A DNA stretch of 64,000 bases, taken from Flavobacteriales bacterium (GTDB lineage: Bacteria; Bacteroidota; Bacteroidia; Flavobacteriales; TMED113). Positions 45,847-55,327 of the stretch are shown here, piece by piece. The position numbers and the translations under genes are program-made. The notes beneath the pieces are model-generated. The model was not told where the DNA came from and did no database searches. It worked only from the letters and a program-made list of their open reading frames with translations. The stretch's first letter is position 1. Each line of letters begins with the position of its first letter. Where the stretch lies: NCBI GenBank assembly GCA_002701365.1, contig NZUK01000015.1, forward strand, positions 1 through 64,000. The letters are read 5' to 3'.

Positions 45847-47457
45847 ATGTCAAAAGCTAAATTTATTTTTGTTACAGGTGGTGTAACTTCTTCTTTAGGA
45901 AAAGGAATTATTGCGTCAGCTCTTGGTAATTTATTTCAATCAAGAGGATATAAAACAACTATTTTGAAGTTGGATCCATATCTCAATGTAGATCCAGGCA
46001 CTTTAAATCCTTATGAGCATGGAGAATGTTATGTTACTCAAGATGGCGCAGAAACTGATCTAGACCTTGGCCATTATGAACGCTTTTTAAACATTCCTAC
46101 TTCTCAACTTAATAATGTTACTACGGGTAGTATTTACAACACCGTAATTGAAAGAGAAAGAAAAGGTGATTTTTTAGGTAAAACGGTTCAAATAATTCCA
46201 CACATAACTGATGAGATTAAGAATCGTATTCTAAAGTTAGAAAAGAATAAAAAATTTAAAATCATTATTATTGAAATAGGAGGCACTGTAGGAGATATTG
46301 AATCGTTACCATATATTGAGGCTTTAAGGCAGTTTAAGTTTGAGCGTAAAAATGATGTTGCAGTTGTACATCTTACGTTATTGCCATTTTTGAGTGCTAC
46401 TGGAGAATTAAAAACTAAACCTACTCAACACTCTGTTAAAACAATGCTTCAATCTGGAGTTCAGCCTGATGTGATTGTATGTAGATCTGAACAACCTTTG
46501 ACAGAAAGTGTTAAACGTAAAATTGCTTTATTTTGTAATATTGAGTATGCATCAGTAATAGAGTCTGTAGATGTAGATACTATTTATGAAGTTCCTATAA
46601 AAATGTTAGAACAGAAATTAGATTCCGTAGTTTCTAAAATTTTAGGTTTTAAATCATTAAATAAAATTAATAATAGTGTTTGGAAAAAACGATTGCAGAA
46701 AATAAAGCACTCAAAAAGTGATTTAGTTATTGGTATTATTGGAAAATATGTTGAATTAAAGGATTCTTATAAGTCTATATTTGAGTCTATAACTCATGCA
46801 AGTGCATTTTTAGGTTTAGGTGTTTCAATTAATTGGATACAATCTGATCAAATTACACATAAAAATATTGCTAAAGAAGTTGCAGGATGTCATGGAGTTA
46901 TTGTTGCTCCTGGATTTGGTGATAGAGGTATCAATGGTAAAATTATTGCTGTTCAACATGCTAGAGAAAACAATGTTCCATTTTTAGGAATTTGCTTGGG
47001 GATGCAAATTGCTGTAATTGAATTTTTTCGGAATGTTTGTGGACATAAGACTGCACATTCAAGTGAAATGAATCCAAAAACTAAATACCCGGTAATAGAT
47101 TTAATGAAGAATCAATTGGATGTTATTAACAAAGGAGGCACCATGAGATTAGGTAGCTACAGATGTAAGCTTTTAAAAAGTTCTAAGTGCTATCAAGCAT
47201 ATAAAAGTGAAGATATAATGGAAAGACACAGACATAGATATGAGTTGAATAACAAGTATCGACAAGAATTAATTAATCATGGTATGTCTTTAGTAGGTAC
47301 TAATGAGGATTTAGATTTGGTTGAAATTATCGAAATTGATAAGCACCCCTGGTTTGTTGGAGTTCAATTTCATCCGGAATATCAAAGTACATTTATTAAT
47401 CCACACCCCCTATTTATTTCTTTTATTAATGCTACACTCTTAAATTTAAAATCATGA
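45847..47457 (+). CDS. pyrG: CTP synthase
   Basis: A 536-residue enzyme making CTP from UTP, ATP and glutamine. The synthase domain has KFIFVTGGVTSSLGKGIIASALG and LDPYLNVDPGTLNPYEHGECYVTQDGAETDLDLGHYERF. The glutaminase domain has GICLGMQIAVIEF with the catalytic Cys and GVQFHPEYQS with the His. It overlaps yidC by four bases; pyrG-yidC pairing is usual in Flavobacteriia. Confidence 0.97.
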   Translation: MSKAKFIFVTGGVTSSLGKGIIASALGNLFQSRGYKTTILKLDPYLNVDPGTLNPYEHGECYVTQDGAETDLDLGHYERFLNIPTSQLNNVTTGSIYNTVIERERKGDFLGKTVQIIPHITDEIKNRILKLEKNKKFKIIIIEIGGTVGDIESLPYIEALRQFKFERKNDVAVVHLTLLPFLSATGELKTKPTQHSVKTMLQSGVQPDVIVCRSEQPLTESVKRKIALFCNIEYASVIESVDVDTIYEVPIKMLEQKLDSVVSKILGFKSLNKINNSVWKKRLQKIKHSKSDLVIGIIGKYVELKDSYKSIFESITHASAFLGLGVSINWIQSDQITHKNIAKEVAGCHGVIVAPGFGDRGINGKIIAVQHARENNVPFLGICLGMQIAVIEFFRNVCGHKTAHSSEMNPKTKYPVIDLMKNQLDVINKGGTMRLGSYRCKLLKSSKCYQAYKSEDIMERHRHRYELNNKYRQELINHGMSLVGTNEDLDLVEIIEIDKHPWFVGVQFHPEYQSTFINPHPLFISFINATLLNLKS

Positions 47458-49184
47458 ATAATAAAGGTTTAGACATTAATTTTTTTATAGGCATTTTTTT
47501 AATATTTGGTATTTTAACTTGGTTTCGTTCTACACAAGTACCATCAGAAGATGACTCATCGAGTATTATTAATTATACTGAATCTAATATTGATAATACA
47601 ACTGAATTGAATGATAATGATCAAAATACAACCCATTTCGAGGATTTAGATATAGATTTAGAAAAAGAGTCACAATACGTTCTTTCAAACAATATATTAG
47701 ATATTAAAATTTCAAATTATGGTGCATCTATTAAAGAAGTGACATTACAGGATTACTACACCTATGATTCTTTAGAATTAAAATTAATTCAGGATTTAAA
47801 TTTTAATTTTTCTTTTTTCATGGGAGAGAAAAAAATTAACTCTAATAGTATTATTTTTAATAATGTAATAAATGAAGAAAATAAAATTTCATTTTTATAT
47901 AAAGACCAACAAGACAATTCTTTAATTTTTGTCTATGAGTTATTACCAGATAGTTACATGGTTAGTTTTTCTGTTTTGACAGAGGAGGGGAGTACTTATA
48001 TAGAACCAAATAAATTAACGTGGTTACAAAACGCTAATCAATTAGAAAAAAATTTAAATAATGAACGGAACTCGACTACGATTAATTATTCTAATAATAA
48101 TAAATCATCTAAGCAATTATCCTTAGTTAAGGATGTGCAAAAAAATATAGAAGCTCCTGTATGGGTTGCTCACAAACAGCAGTTTTTTTCTACGATTATT
48201 TCTTCAGAAAATTTATTCGAATCAGTTAATCTTGGTATTTCATCTCCGGATGATGATTCTTATGTAAAATCATTAAAATCAGAATTTAATCTTTCAAATG
48301 ATAATACTCGAAAAAAATATGAATTTGATCTATATTTTGTTCCAAATAAGTATTCTTTATTAGCATCTTTTGAAAAAGGCTTTGAATCATTGGTGCCACT
48401 TGGTTGGGGAGTGTTTGGATGGGTAAATAAATTTTTAATTATTCCAATGTTTAATTTCTTAGATAATTTTGGATTAAATTATGGCTTAATTATCCTAATT
48501 ATAGCAGTTGTTATTAAATTAATTTTATTTTGGCCTACAAGAAGTTCATATCTTTCAATGGCTAAAATGAGAGTTTTAAAGCCTGAAATTGATACTATCA
48601 ATGAAAAAATTGAAGACCCTGTGCAGCGTCAACAGGCACATATGAATCTATACAGAAAAACAGGTGTCAATCCCTTAGGGGGATGTCTTCCTATGTTGTT
48701 GCAGATGCCGATTCTTATTGCTTTGTTTAGATTTTTTCCTGCCTCTATAGAGTTGCGACAGCAAAGTTTTTTGTGGGCAGATGACTTGTCAACATATGAC
48801 TCAATTTTAGATTTAGGATTTAATATACCATTATATGGTGATCATATAAGTTTATTTGCAATACTAATGACCTTAGCAACTGTTTTGCAGATGTTTTATT
48901 CCAATCAAATGTCTTCACAAAATGCGCAGATGCCACAAATGAAATACGTTATGTATACTATGCCTGTAATCTTTTTATTTGTAATGAATAACTACTCTTC
49001 GGCATTGAGTTATTATTATTTCTTAGCTAACTTAATTACTTTTGCACAGCAAGCAATTATTCGCAATAGTATGGATGATAATAAGTTATATGCAATGCTA
49101 CAAGAGAATAAAAAGAAACCAATTAAAAAGTCAAAGTTTCAACAGCGCTTGGAAGAATTAGCAAAAAAACAAAAAACAAAATGA
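47454..49184 (+). CDS. yidC: Membrane protein insertase YidC
   Basis: A 576-residue inner-membrane insertase. One N-terminal helix (INFFIGIFLIFGILTWF) is followed by a large periplasmic beta domain (about 60-320) and the C-terminal five-helix insertase core with NPLGGCLPMLLQMPILIALFRFF, SSALSYYYFLANLITFAQQ and a basic tail. It is somewhat shorter than typical flavobacterial YidC (about 600-640), mainly in a poorly conserved N-terminal linker. ATGA overlaps on both sides indicate an operon with pyrG and the DUF6438 gene. Confidence 0.95.
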   Translation: MNNKGLDINFFIGIFLIFGILTWFRSTQVPSEDDSSSIINYTESNIDNTTELNDNDQNTTHFEDLDIDLEKESQYVLSNNILDIKISNYGASIKEVTLQDYYTYDSLELKLIQDLNFNFSFFMGEKKINSNSIIFNNVINEENKISFLYKDQQDNSLIFVYELLPDSYMVSFSVLTEEGSTYIEPNKLTWLQNANQLEKNLNNERNSTTINYSNNNKSSKQLSLVKDVQKNIEAPVWVAHKQQFFSTIISSENLFESVNLGISSPDDDSYVKSLKSEFNLSNDNTRKKYEFDLYFVPNKYSLLASFEKGFESLVPLGWGVFGWVNKFLIIPMFNFLDNFGLNYGLIILIIAVVIKLILFWPTRSSYLSMAKMRVLKPEIDTINEKIEDPVQRQQAHMNLYRKTGVNPLGGCLPMLLQMPILIALFRFFPASIELRQQSFLWADDLSTYDSILDLGFNIPLYGDHISLFAILMTLATVLQMFYSNQMSSQNAQMPQMKYVMYTMPVIFLFVMNNYSSALSYYYFLANLITFAQQAIIRNSMDDNKLYAMLQENKKKPIKKSKFQQRLEELAKKQKTK

Positions 49185-49651
49185 GAGGTTTATTAGTTGT
49201 CTCATTTTTTTTAGTAGTTCAATGTTCGTGTAGCCATATTTTTAATATCCAACAGAAAAAACCTAATGCAGAAGATTTGATTGTTAAAATGAGAAGAACT
49301 GCATGTTATGGAACATGTCCACAATATGAAATTCATATTTATAATAGTGGTTTTATTTATTATAAAGGCATAATGTTTGTTGAAAAAAAAGGTTGTTTTT
49401 TTAGTTATATTTCTTTAAACAGTATTGAGCAAATAAAAATGACTTTGGATCAAATAAATTTTTTCCAAATGGAAGATGATTATCTATCACCAATTACAGA
49501 TGTCCCCTCTGTTATTTTAGAAGTTAGTATTGGTGATAAAAAGCATGTTGTTAAAGATAGACTAAGTGGTCCAAAAGAATTAAAAAATGCCCATAATTTT
49601 ATTGATTCGATTGCTAACTCGGTAGTTGACTGGCTACTATGTGTAGATTAA
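49181..49651 (+). CDS. DUF6438-type lipoprotein
   Basis: A 156-residue protein with a signal peptide ending in VQCSCS (lipobox Cys) and the DUF6438 opening VKMRRTACYGTCPQYEIHIYNSGFIYYKG. Function is unknown; members are periplasmic or outer-membrane lipoproteins. It overlaps yidC by four bases and converges with the hydrolase gene, sharing TTAA for both stops. Confidence 0.8.
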   Translation: MRGLLVVSFFLVVQCSCSHIFNIQQKKPNAEDLIVKMRRTACYGTCPQYEIHIYNSGFIYYKGIMFVEKKGCFFSYISLNSIEQIKMTLDQINFFQMEDDYLSPITDVPSVILEVSIGDKKHVVKDRLSGPKELKNAHNFIDSIANSVVDWLLCVD

Positions 49652-50484
49652 GATAAAAAATCAATTAGTTTTCCATATTTATTTACTCTGATTCCTTTAC
49701 TAGTGTATTTTACAGTGCAGCATTCATATTTATAGTCATGTTCTAAGAAAAGAATATAATTTTCATTTACTGCTTCTTCTAGAAATATTTTTTTTTCTTT
49801 TAGAGTAAGTAAAGGTCGCGTATCATAACCCATCACATATGGTAATGGAATGTGACCTATCGAAGGTAATAAATCAGCCATAAAGACAATAGTCTTATTT
49901 TTAAATTTAATTATTGGGATCATTTGTGCTTCAGTATGACCAGAAAAGAATTTAACCATTATATTTGGATACAATTCTCCCTCATTTATGAACTTTAATT
50001 TCTTTTTTTCTGCAATCAAATTAAAATTTTCTTTTAAGAATGATGCTTTTTCTCTACTGTTTGGATTATTTGCGAGGTCCCAGTGAATTTTATTTGTCAA
50101 GTGTTGAGCATTTGGAAATAATAATCTGTATTCATTGTCGTTTTTAATAATTGCACCGCCACAATGATCAAAATGTAGATGAGTGAAAAAAACGTCAGTG
50201 ATTTGGTTTGGAGAAAGTCCAATTTTGTTTAGTGATTTTATTAAATTATCGTTCCCATGTAAATAAAAGTATTTAAAAAACTTTGCACTTTGTTTATTTC
50301 CAATACCAGTATCTATTAAAATTTTTCTTTCACCTTGCTCAATTAATAAACATCTCATACTCCACGAACACATGTTGTTTTCATCAGCTGGATTTGTTTG
50401 AGACCAAATACTTTTAGGTACTACGCCAAACATTGCACCTCCGTCAAGTTTAAAATTTCCAGTATTTATTACATGTATATTCAT
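49648..50484 (-). CDS. Metallo-beta-lactamase-fold hydrolase
   Basis: A 278-residue cytoplasmic hydrolase with the zinc motif THLHFDHCGG, a second site SGHTEAQ, the Asp in FMADLLPS and the closing EHD. Members split esters, lactones or thioesters; this form resembles quorum-lactonase-like or AidC-type MBL proteins of Flavobacteriia, but the substrate is not determined. Convergent with the DUF6438 gene. Confidence 0.88.
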   Translation of the reverse strand: MNIHVINTGNFKLDGGAMFGVVPKSIWSQTNPADENNMCSWSMRCLLIEQGERKILIDTGIGNKQSAKFFKYFYLHGNDNLIKSLNKIGLSPNQITDVFFTHLHFDHCGGAIIKNDNEYRLLFPNAQHLTNKIHWDLANNPNSREKASFLKENFNLIAEKKKLKFINEGELYPNIMVKFFSGHTEAQMIPIIKFKNKTIVFMADLLPSIGHIPLPYVMGYDTRPLLTLKEKKIFLEEAVNENYILFLEHDYKYECCTVKYTSKGIRVNKYGKLIDFLS

Positions 50485-50542
50485 CTTCCTATACTATATT
50501 GTAAATATATATGATTTCTTTAATTATAAAATAATATAGGAT

Positions 50543-51892
50543 ATGAAAATACATTTTATAGCTATTGGAGGTAGTATTATGCATAGTTTAGCAATTGAAT
50601 TAAAGAAAAATGGTCATTTTGTAACTGGTTCAGATGATGTTATATATGAGCCGTCGAAATCTAATTTAATTAACCATAAAATTCTACCCCAAAAATACGG
50701 CTGGTATACTAATCGTATTCATCCTAATTTAGATTTAGTTATTCTAGGTATGCACGCTAAAAAAAACAACCCTGAACTTTTAGAAGCTCAAAAATTAAAT
50801 ATTCCCATTATGTCTTTTCCTAAGTTTATTTCTAACTATGCAAAAGATAAAAAAAGAATTGTCATTTCTGGAAGTCATGGCAAAACTACTATTACCTCTA
50901 TGATTATTCATGTTTTAAAGTATAATAAAGTTGCCTGTGATTATTTAGTCGGGGCACAGTTAGATGGTATTACTAACCAAGTAAATTTAAATAATAATAA
51001 TGCCATTATTATAGAGGGCGATGAATATTGGTCTTCAGCAATTGATTTGACCCCGAAATTTATGCATTATGATGCAAATATCTTAGTTGTTTCTGGAGTT
51101 TCTTGGGATCACATTAATGTGTTCCCGACCAAAAAATCATACGAAGATGCATTTAGATTTTTATTAAATAATAGTATCAATAGTTCAGATAAAATATTTT
51201 ATTGTAAATCAGATAATTTTTTATCAAATTTCGCATCTGATAAGACTAAAAATCTGACTTCATATAATTTGCCAAATTATGAAATAAAAAATGGTCAAAC
51301 ATTTGTGTTATATAAAAATCAACAGTATCCATTAAATATATTTGGAAAACATAATTTATATAATTTAGAGGCTGCTAGATCTGTTTGTTTAGAATTAGGA
51401 ATTTCAAATAATAAATTTTATAATTCTATGCAAAGTTTTAAAGGAGCTAGTCGTAGACTAAATGTAATTAAAACGTTTAATGATTCCGGAACAATTTATT
51501 ATGATTTTGCTCATTCTCCTTCCAAAGTTTTAGCTACCGTCAATGCAGTTAAGGATTTAAACCCTGAAAGACATTTAATTGCTTGTTTAGAATTACATAC
51601 ATATAGTAGTTTGAATGTTAATTTTTTACCAAATTATAGTAATGTTGTCATGAATTGTGATGAATTTTGGCTTTACTTAGATGCAGCTGAATTAAAACGT
51701 AAAGGTTTACCTGAGATTACATCAGAATTTTTAATTTCATGTTTTAATCATTCTAATATATCTATAATACTTGACAAGAAAATTTTAAGAAGAAAGATAT
51801 TAGATGTTAATTTGGTTAATACTAATCTATTATTAATGAGTTCGGGTAGTTTTTCAGGATTAAATATCGATGAACTGGTTGCACAAAATTAA
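50543..51892 (+). CDS. mpl: Mpl-type murein tripeptide ligase
   Basis: A Mur-ligase of 449 residues joining UDP-MurNAc to recovered L-Ala-D-Glu-mDAP tripeptide. [30 protein letters not shown] is the MurC/Mpl-type nucleotide region; [14 protein letters not shown] is the ATP loop; [19 protein letters not shown] matches Mpl rather than MurC. It completes the cell-wall recycling set with murQ. Its stop shares TTAA with rho. Confidence 0.88.
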   Translation: MKIHFIAIGGSIMHSLAIELKKNGHFVTGSDDVIYEPSKSNLINHKILPQKYGWYTNRIHPNLDLVILGMHAKKNNPELLEAQKLNIPIMSFPKFISNYAKDKKRIVISGSHGKTTITSMIIHVLKYNKVACDYLVGAQLDGITNQVNLNNNNAIIIEGDEYWSSAIDLTPKFMHYDANILVVSGVSWDHINVFPTKKSYEDAFRFLLNNSINSSDKIFYCKSDNFLSNFASDKTKNLTSYNLPNYEIKNGQTFVLYKNQQYPLNIFGKHNLYNLEAARSVCLELGISNNKFYNSMQSFKGASRRLNVIKTFNDSGTIYYDFAHSPSKVLATVNAVKDLNPERHLIACLELHTYSSLNVNFLPNYSNVVMNCDEFWLYLDAAELKRKGLPEITSEFLISCFNHSNISIILDKKILRRKILDVNLVNTNLLLMSSGSFSGLNIDELVAQN

Positions 51893-53391
51893 CCGTTCAT
51901 TGATATTAAAAATTCTTCATTATTTCTTGTGCCCTCCAATCGGTCTTTAATAAATTCCATAGCTTCAATAGGTTTCATGTCGGCAAGATGTTTTCTGAGA
52001 ATCCACATTCTTTGCATTTTTTCTTTGCTTATTAATAGATCTTCTCTTCTAGTTCCAGAATTAATTAAATCAATAGCTGGGTAAATTCTTCTATTTGAAA
52101 TACTTCTATCAAGTTGCATCTCCATGTTACCTGTTCCTTTAAATTCTTCAAAAATAACTTCATCCATTTTTGATCCGGTTTCTACCAAAGCAGTTGCTAT
52201 GATTGTTAAAGAACCGCCATTTTCAATATTTCTAGCAGAACCAAAAAATCTTTTAGGCTTGTGTAAAGCATTAGCATCAATACCACCAGAAAGGATTTTT
52301 CCAGAAGCTGGTGCAACAGTGTTATATGCTCTTGCTAATCTTGTGATGGAATCTAGTAGTATTACCACATCATGTCCGCATTCTACCATTCTTTTGGCTT
52401 TTTCTAATACTATATTTGCTACTCTAACATGACGATCAGCTGGCTCATCAAATGTAGATGCAATAACTTCTCCCGAAACTGTTCTAGCCATGTCAGTAAC
52501 TTCCTCAGGACGTTCATCTATTAATAGTACAATTTGATATACTTCTGGATGATTAGCAGCAATTGCATTTGCAATTTCTTTTAGTAAGACAGTTTTTCCT
52601 GTTTTTGGTTGCGCAACAATCAAACCTCTTTGTCCTTTTCCTATTGGAGAAAATAAATCGATTAATCTAGTTGATGTTGTAGCATCTTTTTCAACTATTT
52701 TAAATTTTTCATCAGGAAAAAGAGGTGTTTTGTGTTCAAATGCTACTCTATCTCTAACGACAGATGGATCAAGATTATTAATTTTTAATACTTTTACAAG
52801 AGGGAAGAATTTTTCACCTTCTTTTGGTGGTCTTATTTCTCCTGAAACAGTGTCGCCAGTTTTTAAGCCAAATAGTTTTATTTGAGATTGAGAGACATAA
52901 ATGTCATCAGGAGAATTTAAATAATTATAATCGGAAGATCTTAGAAAACCATACCCATCTGGCATTTTTTCTAATACACCTTCTCCAATTACAGGAGATT
53001 CAAAATTATAATCAATCTCTTTATGTTTCTTTTCTGTAATCATGTTATTATTTGAATCAGTTTTTTCACTATGAGATTTTTTTTGTTTGTTCCAAGTTTT
53101 TGCCTTTCTATTATCTCTTTTATCTTTTAATTCAATTGGATTTTTTTCTGTTTTAATGGTTTTTTCTATTTTAATGGGTGGTTTTTCTGTTTTAATGGGT
53201 GGTTTTTCTGTTTTGGTTTTATTATTTTGTTTAATTGATCCTGTATTAGCTGATGATACAGCTTGTTTATCTAGAATTTCATAAATTAAATTTAATTTTT
53301 TATAATTTTTAATTTCCAGAATTTCTAATTTATTAGCAATTTCTTGTAGATCTTGTAATTTTTTCTTCTTTAATTCGACGATGTCATACAT
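51889..53391 (-). CDS. rho: Transcription termination factor Rho with disordered insert
   Basis: A hexameric RNA helicase of 500 residues that ends transcription. The N-terminal helical domain (1-43) is followed by a Lys/Pro/Glu/Asn-rich, probably disordered insert (44-128) with KTEKPPI repeats. The cold-shock RNA-binding domain ([20 protein letters not shown]) and the ATPase core with Walker [31 protein letters not shown] and [21 protein letters not shown] follow. Inserts at this site are common in Bacteroidota, and one in Bacteroides is reported to drive phase separation. Stop shared with mpl in TTAA. Confidence 0.97.
   Translation of the reverse strand: MYDIVELKKKKLQDLQEIANKLEILEIKNYKKLNLIYEILDKQAVSSANTGSIKQNNKTKTEKPPIKTEKPPIKIEKTIKTEKNPIELKDKRDNRKAKTWNKQKKSHSEKTDSNNNMITEKKHKEIDYNFESPVIGEGVLEKMPDGYGFLRSSDYNYLNSPDDIYVSQSQIKLFGLKTGDTVSGEIRPPKEGEKFFPLVKVLKINNLDPSVVRDRVAFEHKTPLFPDEKFKIVEKDATTSTRLIDLFSPIGKGQRGLIVAQPKTGKTVLLKEIANAIAANHPEVYQIVLLIDERPEEVTDMARTVSGEVIASTFDEPADRHVRVANIVLEKAKRMVECGHDVVILLDSITRLARAYNTVAPASGKILSGGIDANALHKPKRFFGSARNIENGGSLTIIATALVETGSKMDEVIFEEFKGTGNMEMQLDRSISNRRIYPAIDLINSGTRREDLLISKEKMQRMWILRKHLADMKPIEAMEFIKDRLEGTRNNEEFLISMNG
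53169..53210 (-). repeat. 21-base direct repeat in the rho insert
   Basis: Two exact 21-base copies (plus-strand unit TTTTAATGGGTGGTTTTTCTG) with at least one degenerate copy beside them encode the KTEKPPI heptapeptides of the Rho insert. In-frame duplication in a disordered region suggests repeat-number change between strains. Confidence 0.85.
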
Positions 53392-53537
53392 AAAATAAAA
53401 TGTTTAGTTTGCCAACAATTCAATTACCAAAAAATAAATTTAATAGGGAGATATCAAACGGGCGTATTAGATATATTGATGCAATTATACAACATTATTT
53501 ATAATAATAACATATATTTATGAAAAAATTATTCTAG

Positions 53538-54011
53538 ATGATTCAGAGAGTTCAATCATTATATTTGCTGATTCCATTTTTATGTTATTTATTTTATTGG
53601 ATTTTTGGTTTATCTTGGTATAATCAAGGATATGATTTTATTAAATATATTCCATTCTTTTTAAGCCTTCCCCCATTTTTTATAGACTTTTTTTTATCTG
53701 TAACCTCATATGTTCCGATATTAATTTCAGTATTTTGTTTTATTGCTATTATAGCATTTAAAAGAAGGTTATTTCAAATTAAAATTTCTTGTGTATCTTT
53801 TTACTTAAGTATATTTATGTCTATCTATACATTAATATATTTCTATTTTTCATTGTCTTATTTAATTGATCAGATGCCCTCTTTTTTTATGCAAGTATTG
53901 TTGTTTTTGGCTATGATTAATCCATTTATATGTACGTTTTTTATTTTTTTAGCGATCAGGTTTATTCAAAAAGACCAAAAACTTATCAAATCAATTGATA
54001 GGTTGAGATAA
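53538..54011 (+). CDS. DUF4293 membrane protein
   Basis: A 157-residue protein with four membrane helices and the family opening MIQRVQSLYLLIPFLCYLFYW. Function is unknown. From memory it is the usual divergent neighbour of rho in Flavobacteriia. Just before the ATG lies a five-codon ORF (MKKLF, stop) that abuts the start, possibly chance. The 3' end overlaps the convergent phosphoesterase by 21 bases. Confidence 0.85.
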   Translation: MIQRVQSLYLLIPFLCYLFYWIFGLSWYNQGYDFIKYIPFFLSLPPFFIDFFLSVTSYVPILISVFCFIAIIAFKRRLFQIKISCVSFYLSIFMSIYTLIYFYFSLSYLIDQMPSFFMQVLLFLAMINPFICTFFIFLAIRFIQKDQKLIKSIDRLR

Positions 54012-54509
54012 ATTTTGACGTTTTCCTAATTCAACTACTTCTAAATCAAATATTTTATTTCCATCTATTTTTAGTAAAACCATTGTTCTCACTTGGTGAA
54101 AACCCTCCCTGCCAGCTGCTCCGGGATTTATGTGTAACACGTTGTGATTTTTGTCATACATAACTTTCAGAATATGAGAATGTCCACATATGTATATATC
54201 TGGTTTATATGATTGGATTTCTAGTTTTATTTCTCGTTTATATTTTTTTGGATATCCTCCAATATGTGTCATGAGTATTTTAGTGTTTTCACATTTAAAT
54301 TTATTAATTTTAGGATATCTCTTTCGAATTTTAGGGCCATCAATATTCCCATAAACACCATAGACAGTATAGTTGTGAATTAAGAATTCAATTTGATCAC
54401 TATAGCCAAAGTCGCCGGCATGCCAAACTTCATCGCATATTTTGATAATTTTATTCATCTGTTCATCAAAAAAATTATGAGTATCTGATATGATGGCTAT
54501 TTTTTTCAT
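53991..54509 (-). CDS. Metallophosphoesterase, YfcE/MJ0936-type
   Basis: A 172-residue calcineurin-like phosphodiesterase. All metal motifs are present in order: IISDTH, HAGDFG, VYGNIDG, THIGG and GHSHI. YfcE-type enzymes hydrolyse phosphodiesters in vitro; the natural substrate is unknown. The ORF track starts two codons earlier; ATG 54509 (MKKIAIISDTH) is the better match to the family. Confidence 0.9.
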   Translation of the reverse strand: MKKIAIISDTHNFFDEQMNKIIKICDEVWHAGDFGYSDQIEFLIHNYTVYGVYGNIDGPKIRKRYPKINKFKCENTKILMTHIGGYPKKYKREIKLEIQSYKPDIYICGHSHILKVMYDKNHNVLHINPGAAGREGFHQVRTMVLLKIDGNKIFDLEVVELGKRQNLSQPIN

Positions 54510-54577
54510 TTCCAATTTTTATAAATATGATTCTAATTTATCATTATTTTTGGTAAACTATTCTAAAATAATTTACA

Positions 54578-55327
54578 ATGAATAAGTATGTTATGCATAT
54601 TTCATATTTAGGGACCAAGTATTCAGGCTGGCAGATTCAAAATAATGCTCAAACAATTCAAGGTTTTATTATGGATGCTTTACATCATGTTATACAAGAT
54701 AGTATTCCTTTAATAGTTGGAGCTGGCAGAACAGATTCGGGCGTTCATGCAATTAATTTTTTTGCACATTTTCAATCTGATTATATAGAGACAGAACACG
54801 TAACATACAAGTTAAATAAGTATTTGCCAGATGATATTGTAATTCATAATATAATACATGCATCTGATGAATTTCATGCAAGGTTTTCAGCTTCTTCCAG
54901 AACTTATGAGTATTGGGTTTCTTCTGTTAAAGACCCATTTTTAATTAATAGAGCATATTTTTTTAAAAAAAAAATAAATTTAGATTTAATGAATGCTGGA
55001 GCTAAATTACTCGTTGGTGAGCATGATTTTAGTTCTTTTACTAAATCTCAACTTGATAATAATTATTGTTATGTAAATCATGCATATTGGTACAAAAGTA
55101 AAAATATGCTTATATTTTCTATCAATTCAAATCGTTTTTTACATAATATGGTTCGGTCAATTGTTGGTACTTTAATTAATATTGGTCTTGAAAAAAATAA
55201 TTTAGTTGATTTACAAAATATTATTAATAGTAAGACACGTAAAGATGCAGGTTATTCAGTTCCATCCGAAGGTTTGTATTTGGTAGATATTAAGTATCCA
55301 AAAAAATTTAAACTTGAAAACATTTAA
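54578..55327 (+). CDS. truA: tRNA pseudouridine synthase A
   Basis: A 249-residue enzyme forming pseudouridine at tRNA positions 38-40. The catalytic Asp is in GAGRTDSGVHA; YLGTKYSGWQIQNNAQTIQG, HARFSASSRTYEYWV and FLHNMVRSIVGTLI are also diagnostic. It overlaps the ABC exporter by 14 bases. Confidence 0.96.
   Translation: MNKYVMHISYLGTKYSGWQIQNNAQTIQGFIMDALHHVIQDSIPLIVGAGRTDSGVHAINFFAHFQSDYIETEHVTYKLNKYLPDDIVIHNIIHASDEFHARFSASSRTYEYWVSSVKDPFLINRAYFFKKKINLDLMNAGAKLLVGEHDFSSFTKSQLDNNYCYVNHAYWYKSKNMLIFSINSNRFLHNMVRSIVGTLINIGLEKNNLVDLQNIINSKTRKDAGYSVPSEGLYLVDIKYPKKFKLENI

Noticed and set aside
53400-53504. A 34-codon ORF ([14 protein letters not shown]...) in the rho-DUF4293 gap
   Set aside because: It reads somewhat like protein but is short, in AT-rich DNA, and has no recognisable relative or start signal.
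53520-53537. Five-codon ORF MKKLF directly before the DUF4293 ATG
   Set aside because: Too short to distinguish from chance; noted only as a possible leader peptide.
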